In this document: in pieces, positions 35,891 to 44,670 of the stretch
Numbering within the stretch: position 1 is the first letter of the stretch
Layout: each line of letters begins with the position of its first letter
NCBI GenBank assembly: GCA_023953845.1
Contig: JAMLJC010000001.1
Location: 4,412,501-4,476,500 of the forward strand
Origin: Rhizobiaceae bacterium
GTDB taxonomy: Bacteria; Pseudomonadota; Alphaproteobacteria; Rhizobiales; Rhizobiaceae
Length of the DNA: 64,000 nucleotides
Direction of reading: 5' to 3'
Notes under the pieces: model-generated
Told to the model about the DNA's origin: nothing
The model's database searches: none
What the model saw: the letters and a program-made list of their open reading frames with translations, nothing else
Made by a program: the position numbers and the translations under genes

Positions 35891-37090
35891 TCACATTGAT
35901 TTCGGCATATATCTCCAGGTGATTGCAGCGCATATCGCGCAGAAGATCCCGAGCGTCACGAAGATTGCGCCGAGATTGAAGAAGCCGAGGACGATCGAAT
36001 AGACCAGCGGCGGCAACAGATCCGAAAGATCGAGATAGGTACGATAGATCGACGTCATTTCAGCCCGCTCCCGCGGCTTCACGGCGCGAAAGAAGGCGTT
36101 TGATCCGAGCGCGTCCAGCGCGATCGTGAAGAAGGTACAGACCAGCAATATCGCTGCCGTGAGCAGCGGATGGTCCTCCCCGGTGAAGCCGGCGAGGCAA
36201 AGCGTCACCGTCATGGCGGCAAACGCCAGCGCCATGATGAGGCGTGTCCCGGCGCGTCTGGCGATCCAGCCCCAGAACAGCGCCGTGAACAGAAGCGCGT
36301 TGCCGGCCGAGACCAGCAGGCCGCCCGCCAGTTTTCCCTCGCCTGTCACCACCATCAGGATCGGGCCGTAGATGAAGAACGTCGTCCAGAAGCAGGAGCG
36401 CCCGAAAGCGATCAACCATGCGAGCCGAAGGCGCGGCTGGCTCACGAAGCGTCTGATGTTCTTGAGCGGATTGCTCGGCTTGGCCTTGCCTGGCCTGATG
36501 GCGGAATTCTCGCTCAGGCGGAAATACCAGAACAGAATGAGCAGGGTTACCGAGCACAGGACCGAGAGCCCGTGCGCGGCCAGCAGACCGAAATGGGTGT
36601 AGATGAAAACGCCTGCCGCCGGCCCCAGCGTCCAGCCGAACGTCGACCATGCCATGCGCAGCGATTCGGCGTGGACGAATTCGGTCTTTCTTATGTGGTC
36701 CATGATGTAAAGATTGAGCGTGATCGCCAGCGCGCCCGCCCCGCCGGCCCGCGCCAGCATGCCGATGACCTGTCCCGACAGGCTGTTCGTCAGGAATGCC
36801 GCCGCGCCGAGAATCAGCAGGCATACGCCCAGCGAATAGACCCACCTTCGCGGCACAACCCCGATCAGAAGCGGGAGGGCGAGCGTTATGCCGAGAGCGC
36901 AGACGGAAACCGCCGTGTAGAGCAGCGAGATCTGCTGCTCGTTCTGCAGCAATTCGTAGGCCTGGATCGGGATCACGCTGGCCACGAGCGCGCGGGCGAA
37001 GGATTCGATGGCGTAAAGGCCGGCGAAAGTCCTCGCACCCGGCTCGCGCATGACCGGAAGCCAGATCGGATGCCGAACCTGAGTTGCCAT
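35891..37090 (-). CDS. MFS transporter
   Basis: Major facilitator superfamily protein, 399 residues, with about 12 hydrophobic segments and a polar central loop (SENSAIRPGKAKPSN). The start at ATG 37090 gives a short cytoplasmic N terminus before helix 1; the frame remains open to 37267, but that part has Cys- and Ser-rich non-membrane sequence. The SD is weak. The substrate is unknown. Its position next to the Rieske gene is convergent, so a shared function cannot be assumed. Confidence 0.82.
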   Translation of the reverse strand: MATQVRHPIWLPVMREPGARTFAGLYAIESFARALVASVIPIQAYELLQNEQQISLLYTAVSVCALGITLALPLLIGVVPRRWVYSLGVCLLILGAAAFLTNSLSGQVIGMLARAGGAGALAITLNLYIMDHIRKTEFVHAESLRMAWSTFGWTLGPAAGVFIYTHFGLLAAHGLSVLCSVTLLILFWYFRLSENSAIRPGKAKPSNPLKNIRRFVSQPRLRLAWLIAFGRSCFWTTFFIYGPILMVVTGEGKLAGGLLVSAGNALLFTALFWGWIARRAGTRLIMALAFAAMTVTLCLAGFTGEDHPLLTAAILLVCTFFTIALDALGSNAFFRAVKPRERAEMTSIYRTYLDLSDLLPPLVYSIVLGFFNLGAIFVTLGIFCAICAAITWRYMPKSM

Positions 37091-37330
37091 GTCTGGCGGA
37101 TGCTCTGCTTTTCGGGTGAGACAGGATTTCGGCAAGGATGCAGATGCGTCCTGCAAAAACTGTTGAGAGAAATCGACCTCCTGTGCCGCAAATGCATGAA
37201 CGGCCACAGAATATTCGGCCGTGGCATAATCCGGTCGGGCCGGGCAGCCATGCACACGGGCCAACAACGACGTTGACGCGACCTGTTGCCGGCCTCATGT
37301 GCTGTGGCTGACACAACCGGAATTGAACGC

Positions 37331-38305
37331 ATGCGTGCACCGCCGCCCAGGACTCCCCGCGTGGACGGGCTCGACGTGGCGCGAGGTCTCGCGCTGCTGG
37401 CGATGGCCAGCTACCATTTCACCTGGGATCTCGAATTCTTCGGCTATATCGAACCGGGCACGACCGCCCAGGGGCTGTGGAAGCTTTATGCGCGGGCCAT
37501 CGCTTCGACCTTCCTCCTGCTCGCGGGGGTAAGCCTCGCGCTCGCTCACGGCAACGGCATCCGCTGGCAGGCCTTCTGGCGGCGTTTCGTCATGGTTGCA
37601 GCCGCCGCCGCCGCGATTTCGGCCGCCACCTATCTGGCAGTGCCGAACGGCTTCATATTCTTCGGGATACTTCATCAGATCGCATTGGGCAGCCTGCTTG
37701 GCCTCGTGTTTCTGCGGCTTCCTCCGCTGATCATCCTCGCTGCCGCACTGGTCGTCATCGGAGCGCCGCATTTCCTCAAATCGCCGATGTTCGATCATCC
37801 CTGGCTCTGGTGGCTCGGCCTGGCGCCGATCAATCCACGGTCGAACGACTATGTGCCGGTGTTTCCGTGGTTCGGCGTGGTTCTCGTCGGTATCGGGCTT
37901 GCGCGCTCGTTCCAGCAGGCCGGGCTCATCGCGCGGCTCGCTGCGATCCGCGCCAGGGATTGGACGAAACCGTTCCGTTTCGCGGGCCGTCACAGCCTCG
38001 CCGTTTATCTCATCCACCAACCTGTGCTGATCGGCCTCGTCTGGCTTTTCGCCCAAATCTGGCCCGCGCCGATGGTGACCGAGCAGGCACGTTTCACCGT
38101 CTCCTGCGAGTCGCGTTGCGCCGAAACCCAGAACGAGACGTTCTGCAAACGCTACTGCGGCTGCATGCTCCAGCGGATCGAGGACGCCGGTCTTCTGGCG
38201 CCCATTTTCTCCGGGACGGCGAGCGAAGAGCTCAATAGCCGTATCGGCGATTTGGCGCTATCGTGCAGCGCCGAGATCGAAGGGCTGGAGGACTCGCCAC
38301 CGTGA
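37331..38305 (+). CDS. DUF1624/heparan-alpha-glucosaminide N-acetyltransferase-like membrane protein
   Basis: Integral membrane protein of 324 residues in the DUF1624 (HGSNAT-like) acyltransferase group. The signature RVDGLDVARGLALLAMASYH opens the protein, with later segments FIFFGILHQIALGSLLGL, PVFPWFGVVLVGI and GRHSLAVYLIHQPV. Such proteins transfer acyl groups across membranes, but the bacterial substrate is unknown. The last ~70 residues form a soluble Cys-rich tail (CESRCAETQNETFCKRYCGC). ATG at 37331 is preferred to a TTG at 37286. Its stop overlaps the next start (GTGA). Confidence 0.85.
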   Translation: MRAPPPRTPRVDGLDVARGLALLAMASYHFTWDLEFFGYIEPGTTAQGLWKLYARAIASTFLLLAGVSLALAHGNGIRWQAFWRRFVMVAAAAAAISAATYLAVPNGFIFFGILHQIALGSLLGLVFLRLPPLIILAAALVVIGAPHFLKSPMFDHPWLWWLGLAPINPRSNDYVPVFPWFGVVLVGIGLARSFQQAGLIARLAAIRARDWTKPFRFAGRHSLAVYLIHQPVLIGLVWLFAQIWPAPMVTEQARFTVSCESRCAETQNETFCKRYCGCMLQRIEDAGLLAPIFSGTASEELNSRIGDLALSCSAEIEGLEDSPP

Positions 38306-38778
38306 CCGACATACAGGCGCGCCCGAGCAATTTTCCGTGGCCACCGCTCATCTATGTCGCGGCCATCGCAGCGAGCATCCTGCTGCACTTCCTGCTCGAA
38401 CTGCCCTGGCTGCCGCCCCCGGTCTCCGATATTCTCTTCGCGATCGGATGGGTGCTTGTTGCAGGCGGCGTTGCGCTCATCGTCGGCGCCCTGCGTGCGA
38501 TGCGCGCCGCAAAAACCACATCCGCGCCTCACAAGCCAGCCGCGCATCTGGTGACGAACGGTGCTTTCGGCATCACCCGCAACCCGCTTTACCTTGCCAA
38601 CACGCTGGTCATGCTGGGCATCGGGCTGATCGCGGGCATGCCCTGGTTCCTGATCCTCGCGCTCGTCGCCGCCTTCCTCACGCAGAAGCTGGCGATCGAG
38701 CCGGAAGAGCGGCATCTCGATGCCCGTTTCGGCAAGAAATATCGGGAGTATGCGAAGAAGGTCCGGCGCTGGATCTGA
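38302..38778 (+). CDS. isoprenylcysteine carboxylmethyltransferase (ICMT) family membrane protein
   Basis: Membrane protein of 158 residues in the ICMT/phospholipid methyltransferase (PEMT-like) group. Three or four hydrophobic helices are followed by the signature LVTNGAFGITRNPLYLAN and the C-terminal EPEERHLDARFGKKYREY, which together form the S-adenosylmethionine site in relatives. Bacterial substrates are not known. The start is GTG at 38302, overlapping the stop of the DUF1624 gene by four bases, so translation is probably coupled. Confidence 0.85.
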   Translation: MTDIQARPSNFPWPPLIYVAAIAASILLHFLLELPWLPPPVSDILFAIGWVLVAGGVALIVGALRAMRAAKTTSAPHKPAAHLVTNGAFGITRNPLYLANTLVMLGIGLIAGMPWFLILALVAAFLTQKLAIEPEERHLDARFGKKYREYAKKVRRWI

Positions 38779-38793
38779 GCCGTCTTCCGGAGG

Positions 38794-39180
38794 TCAGGTC
38801 TTTACGCCGAGTTCGGCCAGCCTTTCGACGCAGGAATCCTCGGCCCGGTCGAGTTCCACCAGCGTTTCCTCGAGATCGCGCCGCTTCTGCCGCAGATCCT
38901 CACGCTTCTCCTCGATGCGCTTCAGCATCAGATTGAGCTGACCGACCTCTCCGGGCGGCTCCTTGTACATCTGGATGATCTCGCGGATCTCGCTGATCGA
39001 AAAACCCAGACGCTTTCCGCGCATGATCTGCTTGATCAGATGACGGTCGGACGGCCGAAAAAGCCGCGTGCGGCCGCGGCGGACCGGCTGGATCAGCCCT
39101 TCGTCCTCATAGAAACGCAGCGTGCGCGTGGAGACGTCGAATTCGCGCGTAAGTTCGGTGATGGTATAGTATTCGCGCAT
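38794..39180 (-). CDS. MerR family transcriptional regulator
   Basis: MerR-type regulator of 128 residues. The winged-helix part is YTITELTREFDVSTRTLRFY, with EDEGLIQPVRRGRTRLF and MRGKRLGFSISEIREII following, then a long C-terminal dimerisation coiled coil (KRIEEKREDLRQKRRDLEE). One Cys (DSCVERL) near the C terminus is not part of a known metal site. Related proteins in alphaproteobacteria often control branched-chain amino acid or fatty acid degradation, but no such genes are adjacent; mgtE lies 80 bases upstream in the same direction. Confidence 0.88.
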   Translation of the reverse strand: MREYYTITELTREFDVSTRTLRFYEDEGLIQPVRRGRTRLFRPSDRHLIKQIMRGKRLGFSISEIREIIQMYKEPPGEVGQLNLMLKRIEEKREDLRQKRRDLEETLVELDRAEDSCVERLAELGVKT

Positions 39181-39260
39181 CCCGACATCATCCCACGCTT
39201 GATTCAAGCGGGGATTTCGCACGGCGCTTACGTAAAAGTCAATTGCCGCTCTCGCCCTCG

Positions 39261-40676
39261 CTACATCAGCCCGAACCACCAGGTGGCGAGGCCGAGGAAG
39301 GCGAAAAAGCCGACGACATCCGTTACGGCCGTGACGAATACGGCCGACGCCACCGCCGGGTCCGCGCCGACCTTGTCCAGCACGAGCGGGATGATAATGC
39401 CGGCAAGCGCGGCCACGAACATGTTGATGATCATGGCGCAGGCGATGATGCCGCCGAGATTCGGATCGCCGAACCATAGTCCCGCCACCGTGCCGATCAG
39501 AGCAGCGAAAATGATGCCGTTCAGGAAGCCGACGCCCATCTCGCGGCGGATGATGCGGCCCGCATTGTATATGTCCAGATCCTTGGTCGCGAGCGCGCGG
39601 ACAGTGACGGTCATGGTCTGCGAACCGGCATTGCCGCCCATGCCCGCCACGATGGGCATCAGCACCGCAAGCGCGACGATCTTCTCGATCGTATGATCGA
39701 ACAGGCCGATGACGGAGGCCGCCAGGAAAGCCGTGAGCAGATTGACGAGCAGCCACGGGACGCGGGAACGCGACGTGGCGAGCACCTTGTCGGACAGTTC
39801 CTCGTCGCCGACGCCGCCCATGCGCAAGAGGTCCTCTTCCGCCTCCTGCTGGATCACGTCGACCACGTCATCGATGGTGAGCACGCCGACAAGCCGGTCG
39901 TTCTCGTCAACCACGGCGGCGGACAGAAGGTCGTATTGCTCGAATTCACGCGCTGCCTCCTCCTGATCCATCGTGGCCGGAATGGCATGGCGCGTTTCGT
40001 GCATGATGTCGGCGATCTTCACCGAGCGCTTGGTCCGCAGGATCTGGTCGAGATCGATCGCGCCGAGCAGCTTGAAGGTCGGATCGATGACGAAGATCTG
40101 CGAGAAGCGCTCCGGCAGGTCGGTATCCTCGCGCATGTAGTCGATCGTCTGGCCGACGGTCCAGAAAGGCGGAACGGCGACGAACTCCGTCTGCATGCGC
40201 CGGCCGGCGCTCTCCTCGGGGTAATCGAGGGCGCGTCTCAGCCGGATGCGTTCGGTGAAAGGCAGCTTCGCAAGAATCTCGTCCTGGTCTTCCTGATCGA
40301 GATCTTCGAGGATGTAGACGGCGTCGTCGGAATCGAGTTCCTGCACCGCCTGCGCGATCTGCTCGTTCGGCAGAGCGTCGACAATGTCGTGGCGGATGGC
40401 GTCATCGACCTCCGTCAGCGCGGAGAAATCGAAGTCCGAACCGAGGAGATCGACCAGCGCGTGGCGCTGTTCGGGCATCAGGGCTTCGAGAAGGTCGCCA
40501 AGCTCCGACTGGTGCAACTCGCTGACGTCACGCTTGAGCGTGATCGTGTCGCGATCGGCGATCGCCGCCCCGATTCGCGCCAGGAACGAGGCGGCGATGC
40601 TGCCGTCTTCTCCATAGATCCCGGAATGCGCCGCCTCAGGCGTCGGAGCGGCTTTTTCTTCTTCCGTGCCTTCCAC
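39261..40676 (-). CDS. mgtE: magnesium transporter MgtE
   Basis: MgtE magnesium channel, 471 residues. Regions seen in order: the N-terminal superhelical MgtE_N domain (about 40-160, DALPNEQIAQAVQELDSDDA), two CBS domains (about 165-290, with TIDDVVDVIQQEAEEDLLRM at their end) and five membrane helices (PIVAGMGGNAGSQTMTV carries the pore region). The acidic cytoplasmic part senses Mg2+ and gates the pore in characterised homologues. The start is GTG at 40676 with GAGGGAGG five bases upstream. No M-box riboswitch is seen. Confidence 0.95.
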   Translation of the reverse strand: MEGTEEEKAAPTPEAAHSGIYGEDGSIAASFLARIGAAIADRDTITLKRDVSELHQSELGDLLEALMPEQRHALVDLLGSDFDFSALTEVDDAIRHDIVDALPNEQIAQAVQELDSDDAVYILEDLDQEDQDEILAKLPFTERIRLRRALDYPEESAGRRMQTEFVAVPPFWTVGQTIDYMREDTDLPERFSQIFVIDPTFKLLGAIDLDQILRTKRSVKIADIMHETRHAIPATMDQEEAAREFEQYDLLSAAVVDENDRLVGVLTIDDVVDVIQQEAEEDLLRMGGVGDEELSDKVLATSRSRVPWLLVNLLTAFLAASVIGLFDHTIEKIVALAVLMPIVAGMGGNAGSQTMTVTVRALATKDLDIYNAGRIIRREMGVGFLNGIIFAALIGTVAGLWFGDPNLGGIIACAMIINMFVAALAGIIIPLVLDKVGADPAVASAVFVTAVTDVVGFFAFLGLATWWFGLM

Positions 40677-40963
40677 CGGCGCCTCCCTCGAAATCCGGGG
40701 CGTTTCGGGTCAACGTCTAGCCTGCATCATCGTGAAAGACAAAACGAAATGCGCGTCCGTCGCGACACGCGTCAATCCGCGTATCGGTGCGACAGATATG
40801 CAGCGGCACTCTCGCAGCCGACGCTACGGACGAGAGGCACGCCTTTGCGGCGCAACTCAAAATCTGTCCGACAGCCGCCGGAATAATCGGTTGGCGGCTT
40901 GTTTCCCCGAAAGTGATTTGCTACATGCCCGCGGGCCGGCTCTGACCGGCTCTTCTGTGACGT

Positions 40964-41048
40964 GCGGTCGTGGCGGAATTGGTAGACGCGCAGCGTTGAG
41001 GTCGCTGTGGGGCAACCCGTGGAAGTTCGAGTCTTCTCGACCGCACCA
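40964..41048 (+). tRNA. tRNA-Leu(GAG)
   Basis: Class II tRNA of 85 bases with encoded CCA. The acceptor GCGGTCG pairs with CGACCGC. The anticodon arm is CAGCG-TTGAGGT-CGCTG with anticodon GAG, and the long variable arm TGGGGCAACCCG is present. It decodes CUC/CUU. Confidence 0.97.
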
Positions 41049-41145
41049 ACACTCCCTTCGAAATCAAGGCAAACGGCCTGCGGCGCTGTTCTTTAATGCC
41101 GGCTGCCTGCATTTTTGCGCGTTTCTCTTCTCCCCGCATGAAAAA

Positions 41146-41171
41146 GCCCGCCCCGGCTGAACGGAGCGGGC
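41146..41171 (-). terminator. Rho-independent terminator of the 23-codon transcription unit
   Basis: Stem GCCCGCTCCG / CGGGGCGGGC on the minus strand (one U-G wobble) with a 6-base loop, followed by TTTTT. On the plus strand the same pair would be a C-A mismatch, so the structure favours minus-strand transcription. Confidence 0.75.
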
Positions 41172-41195
41172 CTGCTTTCGTTTCGGCTCGATAGC

Positions 41196-41267
41196 TCAGC
41201 GCGGCTTGATGATGCCGCTCAGCGAAAATTCCGGCAGATGCCACCCGAAGCAACGTACGGTATGCAT
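41196..41267 (-). CDS. putative 23-residue small protein or leader peptide
   Basis: Short ORF of 23 codons (MHTVRCFGWHLP, then EFSLSGIIKPR). It has all the parts of a transcription unit: TTGACA-N17-AGTATA promoter, about 30 bases of leader, CTGGAGAA SD seven to eight bases before the ATG, and a terminator 25 bases after the stop. The peptide is mixed polar and aromatic with one Cys and no membrane helix. No known family is recognised. The alternative is that the transcript is a regulatory RNA and the ORF is incidental. Confidence 0.5.
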   Translation of the reverse strand: MHTVRCFGWHLPEFSLSGIIKPR

Positions 41268-41304
41268 ATGATTCTCCAGTTGTCTGAGACTTGCTTGCAG
41301 ACCG

Positions 41305-41333
41305 TATACTGACGTTGCGGAAAGACATGTCAA
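41305..41333 (-). promoter_or_regulatory. sigma-70-type promoter of the 23-codon unit
   Basis: Minus strand TTGACA (41328-41333, in the alphaproteobacterial form CTTGACA), a 17-base spacer and AGTATA (41305-41310). Expected transcript start is near 41298. Confidence 0.65.
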
Positions 41334-41426
41334 GCATGAACGCCACGCAGAATTGCTTTAGTGCAGCGCCTTTGAAGGCCGAAATGATGCTGGATTCGTC
41401 CGATTGCCGCATCCTATATCCTTGAC

Positions 41427-42170
41427 ATGATGTTGCGCGACGACCTCTCCGCCAATTTTCTGCCCGCCATCGGCGCGCCATCCGTCGAATGGCGCGTGGA
41501 ACCGGGGCTGACAGCCTATCCCGACGCGGTCGCCTTCATGGAACAGCGCGTTGCCGAAATTCGGGACGGTACGGCGCCTGAACTCGTCTGGCTGGTGGAG
41601 CACCCTCCGCTCTATACCGCCGGCACCAGCGCGAAGACCGACGATCTGGTCGATCCCAACCGGTTTCCCGTTTTTCCGTCGAGCCGCGGCGGCGAGTACA
41701 CCTATCATGGTCCCGGACAGCGGGTGGCCTATGTCATGCTCGATCTGAAGCAACGACGGGAGGACGTGCGCGCCTTCGTCGCGGCTCTGGAGACATGGGT
41801 CATCGAAACCCTTGCCGCCTTCAACATACGCGGCGAACGGCGCGAGGATCGCGTCGGTGTATGGGTCGTGCGGCCCGACCGCCCGCCCCTGCCGGATGGA
41901 CGGCCGTCCGAGGACAAGATCGCCGCGATCGGCATCCGGTTGCGCCGATGGGTTTCGTTCCACGGCATCTCGATCAATGTCGAGCCGGACCTCGGTCACT
42001 TCGCCGGGATCGTACCCTGCGGCATCCGCCAGCATGGCGTCACCAGTCTTGTCGACCTCGGCCTGCCGGTCACGGTGGACGACCTCGACGCCGCTCTCAG
42101 GACGACGTTCGAGAAGGTGTTTGGACGAACAGAACCGGTGCGATCGACTCTTGAGCGCGCCGCGGGATAA
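41427..42170 (+). CDS. lipB: lipoyl(octanoyl) transferase
   Basis: LipB, 247 residues, moving octanoyl from acyl carrier protein to lipoate-dependent enzymes, the first step of lipoate synthesis. Motifs in order: LVEHPPLYTAGTSAK, SRGGEYTYHGPGQRVAY (substrate-binding RGGxxTxHGPGQ), KIAAIGIRLRRWVSFHG (catalytic Lys in the AAIG region) and IVPCGIRQHGVTSL (catalytic Cys). ATG at 41427 or the second Met at 41430 may be used. It is separated by three bases from a convergent LexA-linked small ORF. Confidence 0.95.
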   Translation: MMLRDDLSANFLPAIGAPSVEWRVEPGLTAYPDAVAFMEQRVAEIRDGTAPELVWLVEHPPLYTAGTSAKTDDLVDPNRFPVFPSSRGGEYTYHGPGQRVAYVMLDLKQRREDVRAFVAALETWVIETLAAFNIRGERREDRVGVWVVRPDRPPLPDGRPSEDKIAAIGIRLRRWVSFHGISINVEPDLGHFAGIVPCGIRQHGVTSLVDLGLPVTVDDLDAALRTTFEKVFGRTEPVRSTLERAAG

Positions 42171-42173
42171 GGA

Positions 42174-42260
42174 TCAAAGGCTGCCTATCCACATGGCGAC
42201 GGATACGAGGAAGGTGCTCATGCACACCATGGAGATGACATCCTGAAGCAGATCCTGCAT
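42174..42260 (-). CDS. putative SOS-regulated 28-residue membrane peptide
   Basis: Short ORF of 28 codons (MQDLLQDVISMVC, then MSTFLVSVAMWIGSL) that forms a single hydrophobic helix from about residue 8 to the end. GGAGAG lies nine bases before the ATG. Its promoter (42293-42322) has a perfect alphaproteobacterial LexA box inside the spacer, so induction by DNA damage is expected. Size, hydrophobicity and control recall the Caulobacter SidA cell-division inhibitor and the E. coli TisB toxin, but no sequence homology was tested. It converges with lipB, three bases away. Coding status rests on SD, promoter and hydrophobic pattern. Confidence 0.62.
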   Translation of the reverse strand: MQDLLQDVISMVCMSTFLVSVAMWIGSL

Positions 42261-42292
42261 GGTGGAACTCTCCGTGTTTTTAGTCTGTTTTT

Positions 42293-42322
42293 ATTATGTT
42301 CTATTTTTGTTCACATCGTCAA
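42293..42322 (-). promoter_or_regulatory. promoter of the 28-codon ORF with LexA (SOS) box
   Basis: Minus strand TTGACG (42317-42322), 18-base spacer, CATAAT (42293-42298). The sequence GTTCTATTTTTGTTC at 42298-42312 is an exact GTTC-N7-GTTC alphaproteobacterial SOS box that fills the spacer, where LexA binding would block RNA polymerase. Confidence 0.78.
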
Positions 42323-42910
42323 TCCTCGCCGGCGCTTCTTACTGACATGAACTGACGCGCAGCCTTCGAGCGGTTAACGATCGGTTATCGGAGCGACCTC
42401 GCTTCTTGGAGGTCTCGGCGGTTGCAGCCTAGCGATAGGAGCACCAAGTCGTTCCCCCGCTTTTTGCGAAGCCGGGGTGATGGTTTGCGGGAGGCGGGCG
42501 CATGGCCGGGCGCCTGTTGTGAATGTTTAGTGACGCCTTGCCATGCGCCGCTGGCGTTTTCTCTCCGTCCGGACCCGGCCCAACGTCCGTCCGGAGGAAG
42601 CCGGACGGAACAGCGAGCGCACGAACCCGAGCGCCGGGGACAGCAACTCTGCCGCAAACCCAACGGCGATGATGCCGCGCCACACTTGTCTGGATGACCG
42701 GTCGTCGACACCCGTTCCCGCCGGCAAGCTGCCGAGGAGAAGGATAGAGGCAGAAGCGGATGCGGGGGCAAGTTCGGGGTGCGAAATCGCGCAAGCGACT
42801 GATGTCGCGGGCGGAAAGTTTTCGGAGGCGGCGGATTTGTCCCCGCTTGTGAGCGCTTCGTCAGGTCTGTCGGACTTGCCGTCCCGGCGTTCGCGCCATT
42901 CTCTCCACCT
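42323..42910. other. 588-base stretch without a supported gene
   Basis: Open frames exist on both strands (for example 42527-42982 minus and 42543-42947 plus), but their translations are Arg/Ser/Pro-rich, they run through the adjacent palindromic repeat, and none has a convincing SD. The minus-strand frame includes one hydrophobic patch (GIIAVGFAAELLSPALGF), so a small membrane protein cannot be excluded. Confidence 0.5.
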
Positions 42911-43070
42911 CGTCATCCTCGGGCTTGACCCGAGGATCCATGCCTGAACGCCGATGAAGGCGTAGCGGTGAAGGACGGGCACCCGTCGCCCGCCGTCTCA
43001 TCCGTCCGCGACGTTCAGGCATGGATCCTATGGTCGCGCTCCGCTTCGCTGCGCTTTCCATAGGATGACG
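42911..43070. repeat. composite palindromic intergenic repeat
   Basis: The ends CGTCATCC (42911-42918) and GGATGACG (43063-43070) are inverted. Inside them, GGATCCATGCCTGAACG (42934-42950) and CGTTCAGGCATGGATCC (43012-43028) form a perfect 17-bp pair. Each arm holds its own small hairpin (TCGGG-N5-CCGA and TATGG...CCATA). Folded, it would be a multi-branched cruciform. Such elements are scattered between genes in Hyphomicrobiales. A further inverted pair GGATCGAG/CTCGATCC lies at 43128-43151, beyond the recA stop. Confidence 0.8.
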
Positions 43071-43201
43071 AAGGGGAGAAGGTGGGATGCGCGGCATGAG
43101 CCGTTTCGCGCAGTTCGGCCGCCGCCGGGATCGAGCCGCGTGTCTCGATCCGTCCTTCGGACCCCACAAGAGAGAAGGAAGGGCGCTCGTTGCCCGACCG
43201 C

Positions 43202-44287
<1,086 letters not shown>

Positions 44288-44344
44288 GATACATTACCCC
44301 TTGATCGTCAATCGAAGCCCGGAGGCGTCATCGTCAGGGCATAA

Positions 44345-44373
44345 TCTGTACCTATTTTGTTCTAATTTGGCAA
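44345..44373 (-). promoter_or_regulatory. recA promoter with near-consensus SOS box
   Basis: Minus strand TTGCCA (44368-44373), 17-base spacer, TACAGA (44345-44350). GTACCTATTTTGTTC at 44348-44362 matches GTTC-N7-GTTC with one mismatch and overlaps the spacer and -10 box, the same layout as the 28-codon ORF promoter. Confidence 0.6.
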
Positions 44374-44413
44374 GGGGCATCAACGTATTGATTCAAATAG
44401 GAAATGCAGATTT

Positions 44414-44428
44414 GTTCTATTTTTGTAT
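44414..44428. promoter_or_regulatory. second imperfect SOS box upstream of recA
   Basis: GTTCTATTTTTGTAT: the first half and spacer equal those of the perfect box at 42298-42312; the second half is GTAT in place of GTTC. It may be an auxiliary LexA site or a relic. Confidence 0.4.
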
Positions 44429-44670
44429 CGGCGATTTCCAGGAGATTGGACTTCCCTGAGCACGACGCAGCGACGCCCCGAAGTCCGCGCGCCGCGACGA
44501 AGGCGATTCTCTCCCCGGGCCTCCACCCAACGGAGGCGGGCGTACCGATGCGCGGAAGTCCGTCCTTATCCCTCCATGCTGTGGACATCAAAAGAACGCA
44601 CTTGCGCTCTTTGCGAGGCTCAATATGCCCACTATAGAGGGGCCGTGCCGGCCGGCGCGGAAAGGAATCC
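44429..44670. other. remaining recA-aroQ divergent gap
   Basis: Together with the recA control region this gap is 383 bases long. Apart from an SD-like AAAGGAA before aroQ, no promoter, RNA or small gene is convincing here. Confidence 0.5.

Noticed and set aside
40873..40899. Hairpin AGCCGCC/GGCGGCT followed by TGTTT upstream of tRNA-Leu(GAG)
   Set aside because: It looks like a weak terminator on the plus strand, but no plus-strand gene lies upstream. It may be chance in GC-rich DNA.
42527..42982. 151-codon minus-strand frame between lipB and recA
   Set aside because: Its N-terminal part is the translated palindromic repeat, the rest is low in conserved-looking sequence, and no SD is seen. 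Kept only as a caution in the gap entry.
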